From NCBI GenBank assembly GCA_964455395.1, contig CAYVWB010000024.1:1-53794 (forward strand): a stretch of DNA of 53,794 nucleotides, written 5' to 3'. The notes under the pieces are model-generated. The model saw nothing but the letters and a program-made list of their open reading frames with translations, was not told the DNA's origin and did not search any database. Shown here one piece after another: positions 18,004-26,008 of the stretch. This DNA comes from CAYVWB01 sp964455395 (GTDB lineage: Bacteria > Desulfobacterota > Desulfovibrionia > Desulfovibrionales > Desulfovibrionaceae). The first letter of the stretch is position 1. Each line of letters starts with the position of its first letter. A program made the position numbers and the translations under genes.

Positions 18004-20181
18004 GTGGCCGGCCGCCCCGGCTCCGAGACGCCGCCGCATGTGCTGCGTCTGCATCGGCCCGGTGGTTTGGTCAGCGCCGGCTACTTCGACGCCATCTACC
18101 CCAAGGCGCTCGCCACGGCGTTGACCTTCCGGGATATCGACCCCCTCGCCTTCACGACCCATGTGCTGGGACCGCTGGCGGATCCCGCCCGGGACCGCTT
18201 TTGCATCGCTTCTCGAGACACTGCCCTGCACGACGCCGCCCATCGCTTTCGGGAGGCCGTACGCGGCGCGGCGTTTTTCCACCCCGGCTACGCGGCCGTA
18301 CACTTCGCGCCGCTCTTCGCTCTGTTGCGGAACACCGGCAGGCTGACGACGCGGTGCTTCCTGGTGGCGCACGCCCCCGGCGCCTATCTCATGGAGTGGG
18401 CGCTGCTGCAACATCTGCTCGGCCCGGGAGATTGCATCATCGCGCCGAGCCGGAGCGCACGCGACGTCATCCTCCATTGTGCGCCGACGCTGGCGGAGTG
18501 CGTTCGCGTGGCGCATCACCCCATGCCCATGACCGCCGAGCCGGCGCGGACCGGATCGCACCTCGTGAGCATCGGACGCGTCGCAGCCGGCAAGCTCCGC
18601 CACCGGGAACTGGACGCCCTGGCGGCGCTGCACGCCGGGGGGCGCCTCGCTCTGCAGCTGACCATGGCTGGCCCTCTGGAAGCGCGCCCTCCTGACGAGG
18701 GGTTGAGCGGTTATGCGCGGAGCCTGCTGGCGCGGCGTCGGCGTCTCGGACTGGAAGCGGCGGCGCTACTGCCCGGCGCGGTGACGGGGCCCGAGGCTCA
18801 GGCGGCGCTCTACGCCGGAGCCGGGGCGGCGTTGTGCCTTTCGAACACCATCGAGGAAGCCTTTCCCAAAGCTTCCGTGGAGGCGCTGCGCCATGGCGTC
18901 CCCGTGGTGGCGGCGCGATTCGGGGGGTATGTGGAGACGGTGGGAGAAGCCGGCGCGCTGGTTCCCCTGCACGAAGCGGGTCCCGGCGTTGGTGTGGATC
19001 TGGAGCCCTGCGCCGTGGCCGAGGCGGCGGCCCGAATGTTGGACGATCCCCCGCCGGCTGAAGCCTTGCGCGCTCAGGCGGCGCGTTTCCTGCCGGAGCG
19101 GAGCGCAGCGCAATACGCCGCGGCGGTGGCCGACGCCTTGGCGGCGCCCTGTCCCGGAGCGCTGCAAGGCGACCCCCTGCATGATGGAGCCGCATGGCCC
19201 GCCGCCGGAGGGGGGCTGCTGAGCCGAGCGGCGCCGCTGACGCATTTGGACGCAGGTATGTTTTTTTCCATATATGTCAACGAAATGCCTGCATTGCTGA
19301 AGAACCTGCAGACGGGTGAGGAGCTTGCGCCCACCTCCGATGGCGGGGTCGTGCGGCAGGCGCTGGTCCACGCGGTGGGCCCCGCCTTGCAGCGCCGTAT
19401 GGCTGGGCTTGCGCCGCGTGAACCACTCGAGGATGTCCCGGAGGCGGTCCCCAGGGGGCGTTCGGGGGAGGGAGCCATGGCAGGGACGGCGCGTGACGTT
19501 CCCGCCATCAACCGCAACTTGCAGGACACGGCCGATCCGCCGGACATGACGTCGCTGCTCCATCACGCGGTCATGGATGGCCTGGCGACGCCGACTGCGC
19601 CGACTGCGCCAGCTGCGACGGCTGCGTCGCGGCGCAGTTGCGCCATGGCGCTGCTTCAGCGGGGTGCAGTGGGCCTTTTTCACGAAGCTGTCCGTGGTTT
19701 GGTTCAGTGCACGCCTGCCACGCCGGGACGCACGTATCTGGAGGCGCTCGCGCTGGAGTCCGCCGGCGAAACCGAGGCGGCCGCGCGCGCCTGGGCGACC
19801 ATGCTGGACGGCGCCGCTTTTGGCGTTGCCGGTGGCGCTGGCGTTGCGCGGGCGCTGGCGGCCAATCGGCGTTGCGCCGGCAACGCGGCCGAGGCGGCGG
19901 CGCCGTTGCGTCGTTGGCTGGCGGCTTTCCCGGATGAGGAGGATTCCGGAGCGGTATGGCTGGATTTCGCGATGTGCCTGTTGGAGTCGCCTGCAGTGGA
20001 GACGCCCGGAAAGGAAGGCGGCGCCCCTTCTGGCGAGGCGCGCGCGCGGCTGCAGGAGGCGGAACGCGCCGTGGCGCAGGCGACCGCATTGCTGGGGGCC
20101 CATCCACTGGTGGCGCACGTGCAGGAGATGGTGCGGGAGCGACTGGTTTTGTTGGGACTTCGGGAAGGAACCCAAACCTGA
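18004..20181 (+). CDS. GT-B-fold glycosyltransferase with C-terminal repeat-like domain
   Basis: This 725-residue protein carries a GT4-type (GT-B) glycosyltransferase in its first roughly 400 residues: LVSIGRVAAGKLRHRELDAL, LTMAGPLE, then the donor-site E-x7-E in EEAFPKASVEALRHGVPVVA (about residues 283-300). The GTG start is 4 nt after the TfuA stop with GGGGAG upstream, implying coupling. The second half (from about residue 419) is less conserved and looks like an alpha-helical repeat domain (EALALESAGETEAAARAWATML resembles TPR). The domain junction contains an AT-rich patch with seven T residues at 19261-19267. Position in the operon suggests it glycosylates the peptide, perhaps on its lone Ser or Thr, but the sugar and acceptor cannot be read from sequence. 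It could alternatively act on a carrier or surface molecule. Confidence 0.82.
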   Translation: MAGRPGSETPPHVLRLHRPGGLVSAGYFDAIYPKALATALTFRDIDPLAFTTHVLGPLADPARDRFCIASRDTALHDAAHRFREAVRGAAFFHPGYAAVHFAPLFALLRNTGRLTTRCFLVAHAPGAYLMEWALLQHLLGPGDCIIAPSRSARDVILHCAPTLAECVRVAHHPMPMTAEPARTGSHLVSIGRVAAGKLRHRELDALAALHAGGRLALQLTMAGPLEARPPDEGLSGYARSLLARRRRLGLEAAALLPGAVTGPEAQAALYAGAGAALCLSNTIEEAFPKASVEALRHGVPVVAARFGGYVETVGEAGALVPLHEAGPGVGVDLEPCAVAEAAARMLDDPPPAEALRAQAARFLPERSAAQYAAAVADALAAPCPGALQGDPLHDGAAWPAAGGGLLSRAAPLTHLDAGMFFSIYVNEMPALLKNLQTGEELAPTSDGGVVRQALVHAVGPALQRRMAGLAPREPLEDVPEAVPRGRSGEGAMAGTARDVPAINRNLQDTADPPDMTSLLHHAVMDGLATPTAPTAPAATAASRRSCAMALLQRGAVGLFHEAVRGLVQCTPATPGRTYLEALALESAGETEAAARAWATMLDGAAFGVAGGAGVARALAANRRCAGNAAEAAAPLRRWLAAFPDEEDSGAVWLDFAMCLLESPAVETPGKEGGAPSGEARARLQEAERAVAQATALLGAHPLVAHVQEMVRERLVLLGLREGTQT

Positions 20182-20236
20182 CGCCGGTTGCTGGACGCGG
20201 CGTGGGGAGGCTTCACGGGTGGGGACGGGGCGCTGG

Positions 20237-20266
20237 AAAGCAAAAGCCCCCGAGGGGACGGGGGCT
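20237..20266 (-). terminator. Rho-independent terminator downstream of the RiPP precursor gene
   Basis: On the minus strand AGCCCCCG (20266-20259) pairs perfectly with CGGGGGCT (20252-20245) across a 6-nt loop and is followed by TTTTGCTTT. It lies about 75 bp after the precursor stop. The plus-strand side has no T-tract, so it terminates mainly minus-strand transcription. Confidence 0.8.
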
Positions 20267-20340
20267 CACGAAGGCGGCTTCGACACGACGCCGCGTCCAC
20301 ACAAGACGAGCGCACATGCGGAGGGTACTATGCCGGGGCG

Positions 20341-20619
20341 CTAGGCCGCAGCCACGGCTGCGCCCACGGCGGCGACGCCCACACCCGCCCAAGTAGCGGA
20401 ACCGCCGCCGGCGACGGCTTCCAGATCGGCCTCGGAGAGTTTGCCGGGGTGCAGCTCATCCGGGGTCACCTGCTTGATTTCCTCGGCGGTGAACTCGAAG
20501 CCGGCGTCTTTCACGATCTGCTTGCGGGCTTCGTCGGAAGGCGCATTCTCCAGCTGGGCGCGGAACGCGTCATCGGACTTGAACTTCTCCATAAAGGCCT
20601 TGGCGGATTCGACGGACAT
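20341..20619 (-). CDS. Nif11-type RiPP precursor peptide with Cys-free Gly/Ala/Val core
   Basis: This 92-residue protein begins MSVESAKAFMEKFKSDDAFR and has the helical Nif11-like leader (TIGR03798 type), including DAGFEFTAEEIKQ and the recognition helix LSEADLEAVAGG. Cleavage by the C39 peptidase is expected after Gly72, releasing a 20-residue core, GSATWAGVGVAAVGAAVAAA. The core has no Cys, one Ser, one Thr and one Trp; the rest is Gly, Ala and Val, and it is hydrophobic enough to insert in membranes. The ATG at 20619 has a strong AGGAGG site 6 nt upstream. A promoter-like sequence lies 64 bp upstream and a terminator downstream, so it is probably a single-gene transcript made at high level. 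It is the only precursor found for the surrounding modification and export genes. Confidence 0.92.
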   Translation of the reverse strand: MSVESAKAFMEKFKSDDAFRAQLENAPSDEARKQIVKDAGFEFTAEEIKQVTPDELHPGKLSEADLEAVAGGGSATWAGVGVAAVGAAVAAA

Positions 20620-20682
20620 GGGGAACCTCCTGGGGTAGTGGCGTCTCCTGTGGAGGGCGCCTGGGTGTGGGTATTTCCCGGT

Positions 20683-20712
20683 TCGATAGCATGAACTCCG
20701 CGCTGGCGTCAA
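20683..20712 (-). promoter_or_regulatory. Candidate sigma-70 promoter of the precursor gene
   Basis: On the minus strand TTGACG (20712-20707) and TATCGA (20688-20683) are 18 bp apart, and the -10 box is preceded by TGC, an extended -10. A transcript from here would have a leader of about 57 nt before the precursor ATG. It lies in the most AT-rich part of the gap. Confidence 0.5.
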
Positions 20713-20822
20713 AATATTCATGAACAATGACATTCCTGCGAAGGCCGCGTTGTCCCGGAGCGTACGCCGGGCCGGGGGCGTCGCGTTCCGGGGCGCAGGA
20801 GGGCCCTTGTCGGCAAGACGCG

Positions 20823-21005
20823 TCAACACTCAAGTCGCGGCGTCCCGTGGGTTCCTGCCGCGTTCGTCAGCGGCTGCAGGCTTGACGCGACGAGATCCAT
20901 GACGGCTCCCAAATCGAGGCCCAGCTTCACGATCTCGGTCTGAAGCGCAATGATGCGGAGCAGCGTCTCGGAAGGCAATGTGCAGTCTGTCAGCGAGCCG
21001 GGCAT
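20823..21005 (-). CDS. Small ORF resembling the start of a GAF-domain sensor protein (possible gene relic)
   Basis: This 60-residue ORF begins at an ATG with GAGGAG about 9 nt upstream. The central part, LLRIIALQTEIVKLGLDLG followed by AVMDLVASSLQPLTNA, looks like the helix that leads into GAF domains of kinases and cyclases, but it stops just where the beta-sheet core should begin (TNAAGTHGTPRLEC). It could be a real small protein or the stub of a larger gene lost by deletion; no GAF continuation is visible downstream. It starts 37 bp after the mechanosensitive-channel stop on the same strand and precedes the RiPP precursor. Identification rests on remembered family patterns only. Confidence 0.5.
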   Translation of the reverse strand: MPGSLTDCTLPSETLLRIIALQTEIVKLGLDLGAVMDLVASSLQPLTNAAGTHGTPRLEC

Positions 21006-21042
21006 GGGGAGGGACTCCTCGAGGGTGAGAAGCGCGGGGAAA

Positions 21043-23661
21043 CTATGCGCCGTCCTGCGGAGACCGGGCGGCTTGTTCCGCCTTCCTGCGCTGCAGGGCG
21101 GCTGCAGCAGCTGCGGCGGCGCCTTCGGGAATGTCGTTGGGATGAGAGAAGCCTGCAGCGACCTGGGATGATGGAGAGGCCTCGCCCTCGAAAGTCGAGG
21201 GCGCGGGCGGTGCAGGCGGCGTGGGAGAGACGGCGCCGTGTGGCTCGGGGGGTGCTTGCGCTTCCTGCCGGGCGGCGGCGTCCTGCGCGTCCTGCCGGGC
21301 CGTATAGACGGTGACCCCGGGCGCGGCGAAGGTGAGGCCCGCTTTCTTCAGCTCCTTGTAGAGCCGTGCGTAGACTTCCTTGCGGATGCCGAACTGGGTC
21401 CCCGGGCGAGCCATGAACTTCACGCCGAAGACCATCACCGAGTCCTCGATGCGCTTCACGCCCTGGGACTTCACGGGCTGGACGAGGTCGTCCTTGAACT
21501 CGGGGTCCTCCATCATCGCGTTGTTGATCTTGCGCACGATCTTCTTGAACTTCTTGGGGTCCGTCTCCAGCGGCATGGGAATTTTCAGCTTGATGGAAAT
21601 GGGGTTGCGGGAGAAGTTGATGACATCCTTGATGTCGCCATACGGGATGATCTGCACATAGCCAAGGTAGTGCTCCAGGTTGATGGTGCGCACGGACATC
21701 TTGATGACGTACCCCTCGGTGGCGCCCAGCTTGATGTAATCTCCCACGCGGAAGGCGTCGTCCATCAGAAAGAAGACGCCCGCCACCACGTCTTTCACCA
21801 GGGTCTGACTGCCCAGCCCCACGGCCAGGCCCAGCACGCCCGCGCCCGCCAGCAAGGGCCCGATGTTCACCCCGAGCTGCGAGACCACCATGAGCGCCGT
21901 GGTGACCAGGAAGAACGCTCCCAGAACCTTCTGGATGAGCGGCAGCAAGGTGCGCAGCCGGGGGTTGGGCTGCTCCTGCGCGCCGGCGTCGTTGAATTTG
22001 CGGCGGATGGCGCCGCGCACCAGGCTCCACAGCGCTGTCGCCACGAAGAGTGTGCCCAGAATCTTCACCCCATGCTCGATGACGTCCTCGGTCATGGGGA
22101 GCGGTGCGCGCCAGACCCACAACAACACGACGCCCACGAACCCGAACAACGCCGCCCGGCACGCCCGTCGTGTGGGCGCGTACCAAGGGTGGGAGTCGGG
22201 CGGCGGGGACTCCTCCGTTTCATCCGGCGCGGGCGTGGCCTCCGGGGGAGCCTCGGGCGTCCCTTCAAGCGAGGCCTCTGCCGGCGGCTCGGGCATGCGC
22301 GCAGCCGACGCGAACGGGGACTGCACGTCGTCGTCTTCCCGCACCATGGAGATAGGCTTGGGCGGCCGCTCCACCAGCAGACCGAAGATGGAGTCCAGGA
22401 TACGGGTGACCACCCGGTCCAGCGCCAGATACAGCGGAATGACGGCCAGACTCATGAGCAACAGGCCTTGGGGGCCGTCCGGACCGTGCAGGAAAAGGAT
22501 GACGCACCAGATGACGGTGATGAAACCCAGGTAGAGCAGCGCCACCGCCGGCCAGAGCGACGCGAGCTGCCGCCTGAGCGGCGTGGGTTCGCCGTGACTG
22601 CCAGCGAGGATGGCGCCGGCCACGTCCTGTGTGTGGCTCAGCACGGAGACCACCAGAAAGAGCAGCACCGGCGCGGCCACGGCGAGGCAGAGCGTGATGA
22701 CGGCGTATTCCGGCGCGCCAGCCGCCTGGAACAGGTCCACGAGGAACTTCGCGCACAACGTCAGCGCCAGCAACACGACGAGGAAGTTGGTCAGCCCCCG
22801 GGAGGCGGCGTCGCTCAAAGGCGCCAGACGCAACGCCGGAGCCTGCGGGCGGAGCACGAACGCCGTCACGGCGGTGGCTGGACGATACGCCAGAAAGAAG
22901 AGCAGGATGTGTGCAGCCAAGAGATGACCGGGGGTTTCCTCGCCGTAGACGATCGAGAAGAGCGTGAAGACGACGACCCCGAAGAGCAACAGCCCGGTGC
23001 CGGTGATGAAGGCGTCCCCCATGAGCAAACGCGCCCGGGAGGGCGCTTCTCCCGCGGCTTCGCCCTCGCGGGAGCGCCGCCGCAGGGAGCCGGCGCGGCG
23101 GGTGAAGAGCCGCTCCGCGCTCCACCCCAGAAGAGCGATGAGCAATGCGCCCAACGCGGCCACGCCGAGTGCGACTCCGCCCTCGCCCTTGGCCATGACG
23201 CCCAGCGCCGTGCGCAGCGCTGTCAGCATGTCTCCCCAGTGCGTCTTGATGGCGAACAACCGGCCTCGCGCCGTGGCGCTGGCCTCCACCAACATCTGCG
23301 TGAAGGGCTTGCCCCCGGCGGCTCGAGCTTGATTCGCCTGCGCTTCGGCTTTCAACCGTTGCTGCAGCAGGAGCCTGGTTTCGTCGTCATCCATGGTGGC
23401 CAGCAAGGCGTCCACGGCTTCGGGCGTGGCGGGTGCGGCCTCGACCGGCGCGGCGGCGTCCGGCTCCTCGGCGGCGCCGTGCGGCGACTGCCTGGCGAGG
23501 ACGGCTGTCGCGCCGCTTGCCGCCGCTATCATGGCCGTCCCCGTCACCATCCCCGCCATGGCTCCCGTCGCGACGTGCGGTTCGCGCATGGAACCCGGCA
23601 TGATGAAAGCGCAAAGCGCCAACGCCAACCCCATGACCGCCGTGTGACGACGCTTCGCCAT
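21043..23661 (-). CDS. Large MscS-family mechanosensitive ion channel
   Basis: This 872-residue membrane protein ends in a clear MscS module. The pore-lining helix reads GAGVLGLAVGLGSQTLVKDVV, followed by GVFFLMDDAFRVGDYIKLG, the beta domain with SVRTINLEHYLGYVQIIPYG, and a C-terminal alpha/beta part (VFGVKFMARPGTQFGIRKEV). It opens with a signal-like hydrophobic segment, a predicted periplasmic stretch with a helical region (LLQQRLKAEAQANQAR), then about ten further hydrophobic segments, longer than minimal MscS and closer to MscK/YbdG-like channels. It should release solutes on hypo-osmotic shock. The ATG at 23661 follows GGAGG by 6 nt. The C-terminal tail is Pro/Ala-rich with a nine-Ala run. 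Confidence 0.9.
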   Translation of the reverse strand: MAKRRHTAVMGLALALCAFIMPGSMREPHVATGAMAGMVTGTAMIAAASGATAVLARQSPHGAAEEPDAAAPVEAAPATPEAVDALLATMDDDETRLLLQQRLKAEAQANQARAAGGKPFTQMLVEASATARGRLFAIKTHWGDMLTALRTALGVMAKGEGGVALGVAALGALLIALLGWSAERLFTRRAGSLRRRSREGEAAGEAPSRARLLMGDAFITGTGLLLFGVVVFTLFSIVYGEETPGHLLAAHILLFFLAYRPATAVTAFVLRPQAPALRLAPLSDAASRGLTNFLVVLLALTLCAKFLVDLFQAAGAPEYAVITLCLAVAAPVLLFLVVSVLSHTQDVAGAILAGSHGEPTPLRRQLASLWPAVALLYLGFITVIWCVILFLHGPDGPQGLLLMSLAVIPLYLALDRVVTRILDSIFGLLVERPPKPISMVREDDDVQSPFASAARMPEPPAEASLEGTPEAPPEATPAPDETEESPPPDSHPWYAPTRRACRAALFGFVGVVLLWVWRAPLPMTEDVIEHGVKILGTLFVATALWSLVRGAIRRKFNDAGAQEQPNPRLRTLLPLIQKVLGAFFLVTTALMVVSQLGVNIGPLLAGAGVLGLAVGLGSQTLVKDVVAGVFFLMDDAFRVGDYIKLGATEGYVIKMSVRTINLEHYLGYVQIIPYGDIKDVINFSRNPISIKLKIPMPLETDPKKFKKIVRKINNAMMEDPEFKDDLVQPVKSQGVKRIEDSVMVFGVKFMARPGTQFGIRKEVYARLYKELKKAGLTFAAPGVTVYTARQDAQDAAARQEAQAPPEPHGAVSPTPPAPPAPSTFEGEASPSSQVAAGFSHPNDIPEGAAAAAAAALQRRKAEQAARSPQDGA

Positions 23662-24027
23662 GTGGAGCCTCCAGGGTGCTGCCGTGGATGTCTGTTCGGA
23701 AAGCAATCTGCGTTGTAAGCGTAGCATGGATCGGCGCCGTGCGCCAGGGCGCATCTTGCAGGCGTCAAGGGCGTGCTCCGTCCTGTTCCCGAAGGCTTCT
23801 CGACCCGGCGCGGCTTGCTCGGGTTGGCTTGTCCCCGGCCCCTGTGGCGTCCAACTCCGGCGTACCTCCGGATTCCAACAAGCGGCGCGGACAAGCCGGC
23901 CTTCAAGGCCGTGGAGTCCGCCATCGGGGCGATGCGCGCGGCCGACGAAATCGACGCGCTGCTCAAGTTCAAGCAACCGGGGTCAGCCTGGGGCGGGGTC
24001 CTGAACGCGACCCGGTCCCCGGCTGTA
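23662..24027. other. Intergenic region with a short coding-like patch
   Basis: No complete gene is visible. On the plus strand about 23872-23985 reads like coding DNA (DKPAFKAVESAIGAMRAADE and DALLKFKQPGS, with G/C-biased third codon positions) but has no plausible start and merges into the end of the convergent minus-strand gene. It may be a relic. On the minus strand TGCTACGCT near 23718-23726 could be an extended -10 for the mscS gene, without a clear -35. Confidence 0.3.
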
Positions 24028-25374
24028 TTATTCGGCTTGCGCCGGTGGAGGGGAGGGCGCTTCGCCGGGCTCGTGGGGGTTGTCGTCGTTCAGGGTGATG
24101 AGCACCTTGTCGATCCGTCGCCCGTCCATATCCACGACTTCGAAGCGAGCGTGTTCATGAAAGAAGCTCGCCCCGGCCGAGGGTATTCGGCCCAGATGCT
24201 GCAGCACGAAGGCTGCGAGCATGTCGACTTGTTCGCCCATGTCGATCCCGGTGGCCGCCGCCACCTCGTCGGTGGGAGTCGTCCCATCGGCCAGCCATGA
24301 GCTGTCGTGGCGTTGCGTCAGCTGGGGTGTCTGGGTTTCGCCTTGCAGGGGGAAGTCGCCGGCGATGGCTTCGATGACGTCCGTGAGCGTGACCAGGCCC
24401 TCCGTGGCGCCATATTCGTCAACCACGATGGCCGCGTGGACATGCTCTTTCTTGAAGCGATTCAACAGACTCAAAACGTTGGTGTGTTCCGGCGCGAAGA
24501 CCAGCGGCGCGAGCGCGTCTTGGAGGCGCAGGTCCTCGTTGCGCAGAGCGTGGGGCAGCAATTGCTTGCTGTGTGCGAAGCCCACGGGGTTGTCGATGCT
24601 TCCCTTGCAGACGAGGAGCTGGGAGTGGGGATGGGCCTCCGTGAGAGCGGCGATGGCCTCCCGGTCGGCGTCGACGTCGATCCAGACGACCATCGGACGC
24701 GGGGTCATGATGACGCGCAAGGGGCGGTCGGCGAGGCGCAGCACGCCTTCGATCATCGCCTTCTCCTGGGGCACGAAGACCCCTGTCTGGGCGCCCTCGG
24801 CGATGAGCGATTTGACTTCGTCCTCGGTGATGGTGGCTTCGCGGGCCTTGTGCAGCCCCACGCAACGCAGCAACGCCTCCGTGGAGAGCTTCAGGATCCA
24901 GACGGCGGGCGCTGCTGCGAGGGAGAGGCCGAGCATGGGCCGTGCGACGAGGGAAGCGACGCCTTCGGGGTCGGCCAGCGCGACCCGCTTGGGGACAAGT
25001 TCGCCGACAACCAGGGAAAGATAGGTGATGGTGACGATGGCCACGCCCACGCCCAAGGGGTCGCCGTAGTCCGCAAGAGCGGGAAACGCGCCGAGCCAGT
25101 CGCCAAGGCGCGCGCCCAGGGTGGCGCCGCCCAGAGCCCCCGCCAGAACCCCGACCAGGGTGATGCCGATCTGCACCGTGGAAAGGAAGCGGCTGGGGTC
25201 GTCGTACAGCTGCAGGGCTGCGCGCGCGCCACGGTCGCCATCCTTCGCCAGACACTCCAGGCGGCTCTTGCGTGAGGAGACCAGGGCGAGTTCGGACATG
25301 GCGAGCACGCCGTTCGCAAGCATGAGCGCCACAACAGCCGCAAGCTCCAGATAGACCATCATCCAACGCACCAT
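24028..25374 (-). CDS. CNNM/CorC-HlyC family membrane protein with CBS domains (predicted cation transport)
   Basis: This 448-residue protein has the CNNM/DUF21 membrane domain (ELAAVVALMLANGVLAMSEL and KSRLECLAKDGDRGARAAL, then IGITLVGVLAGALGGATLG) in the first roughly 190 residues. A CBS pair follows (MTPRPMVVWIDVDADREAI and VFAPEHTNVLSLLNRFKKEH), then the C-terminal CorC/HlyC domain (RFEVVDMDGRRIDKVLIT). The family is linked to magnesium/cobalt efflux; older names call it hemolysin. The open frame reaches 25644, but the ATG at 25374 gives the normal family start; no strong ribosome site is seen, and the nearby ATGs at 25362 and 25359 are alternatives. Confidence 0.88.
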   Translation of the reverse strand: MVRWMMVYLELAAVVALMLANGVLAMSELALVSSRKSRLECLAKDGDRGARAALQLYDDPSRFLSTVQIGITLVGVLAGALGGATLGARLGDWLGAFPALADYGDPLGVGVAIVTITYLSLVVGELVPKRVALADPEGVASLVARPMLGLSLAAAPAVWILKLSTEALLRCVGLHKAREATITEDEVKSLIAEGAQTGVFVPQEKAMIEGVLRLADRPLRVIMTPRPMVVWIDVDADREAIAALTEAHPHSQLLVCKGSIDNPVGFAHSKQLLPHALRNEDLRLQDALAPLVFAPEHTNVLSLLNRFKKEHVHAAIVVDEYGATEGLVTLTDVIEAIAGDFPLQGETQTPQLTQRHDSSWLADGTTPTDEVAAATGIDMGEQVDMLAAFVLQHLGRIPSAGASFFHEHARFEVVDMDGRRIDKVLITLNDDNPHEPGEAPSPPPAQAE

Positions 25375-26008
25375 GAAGAGGTTGTACGGCGCAGCGAAGA
25401 CGCCGGGCGTCTCCCTGCTCGCCGCTGGGACATCATGCTCCAAAGCAGGGCGCACCCCGGCTGTGTGAACGCAGCATACCACGACGACCGAGACGTCCGC
25501 AATGTCGAGGGGGCGCGTTCTCCCGACGCCTCGACCGCGGCGCTCCGGAGGGCGCAGCGCGTCACGAATCGTCAAGTTTCGCGAAGCCTGTTCTTCGGGC
25601 GCAACGCCCGTCGGGGAACGCCGAAGCAGGTCGTCCGCGGTCATGAGATCCGTCTCTCCGCCGGGAGCCTCGCCGCTTCATGACGCGTCCGACCACTGGG
25701 GCGGGAGGCGGGGGTCGTCGCACGGGCTGCGTCGCGTCATCATCATGGACTCCCGAGGCGTCGCGCAGGCGGCCTTCCCTCCTGGCAGTCGCGCAGGAGT
25801 GACGCGCCTCGGGGGGGGTGACGGAGCCGTAGGGGCGTCAGCTGCTCTTCGGCGTTCCGGTCGAAAGAGCATGAGATGAGGTGTATTGTATGGGTTGAGC
25901 GTATTCAACCAATAGACATGAATGCATGAATCGCTTGCGACGCATGATTGCTCGTCAGGCCGTTTGCCCTGCGCGGAAGTGACGGTGAAGAGGGTCGGAG
26001 GAGGTCGT
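25375..26008. other. Intergenic region, partly AT-rich, between CNNM gene and decayed mobile island
   Basis: No gene is supported. At 25893-25910 GGTTGA and TCAACC form a small inverted repeat with a 6-nt loop inside an AT-rich patch. On the minus strand TTGGTT (25912-25907) and TACAAT (25890-25885), 16 bp apart, are a weak promoter candidate for the CNNM gene. On the plus strand GGAGGAGG near 25996 is the ribosome site of the truncated nuclease gene that follows. This end of the region may carry the left boundary of the decayed island, but I see no copy of the tRNA-Ser 3' end. Confidence 0.4.

Noticed and set aside
20237..20266. The hairpin as a terminator for the glycosyltransferase operon on the plus strand
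   Set aside because: There is no T-tract on the plus-strand side; it fits the minus-strand precursor transcript.
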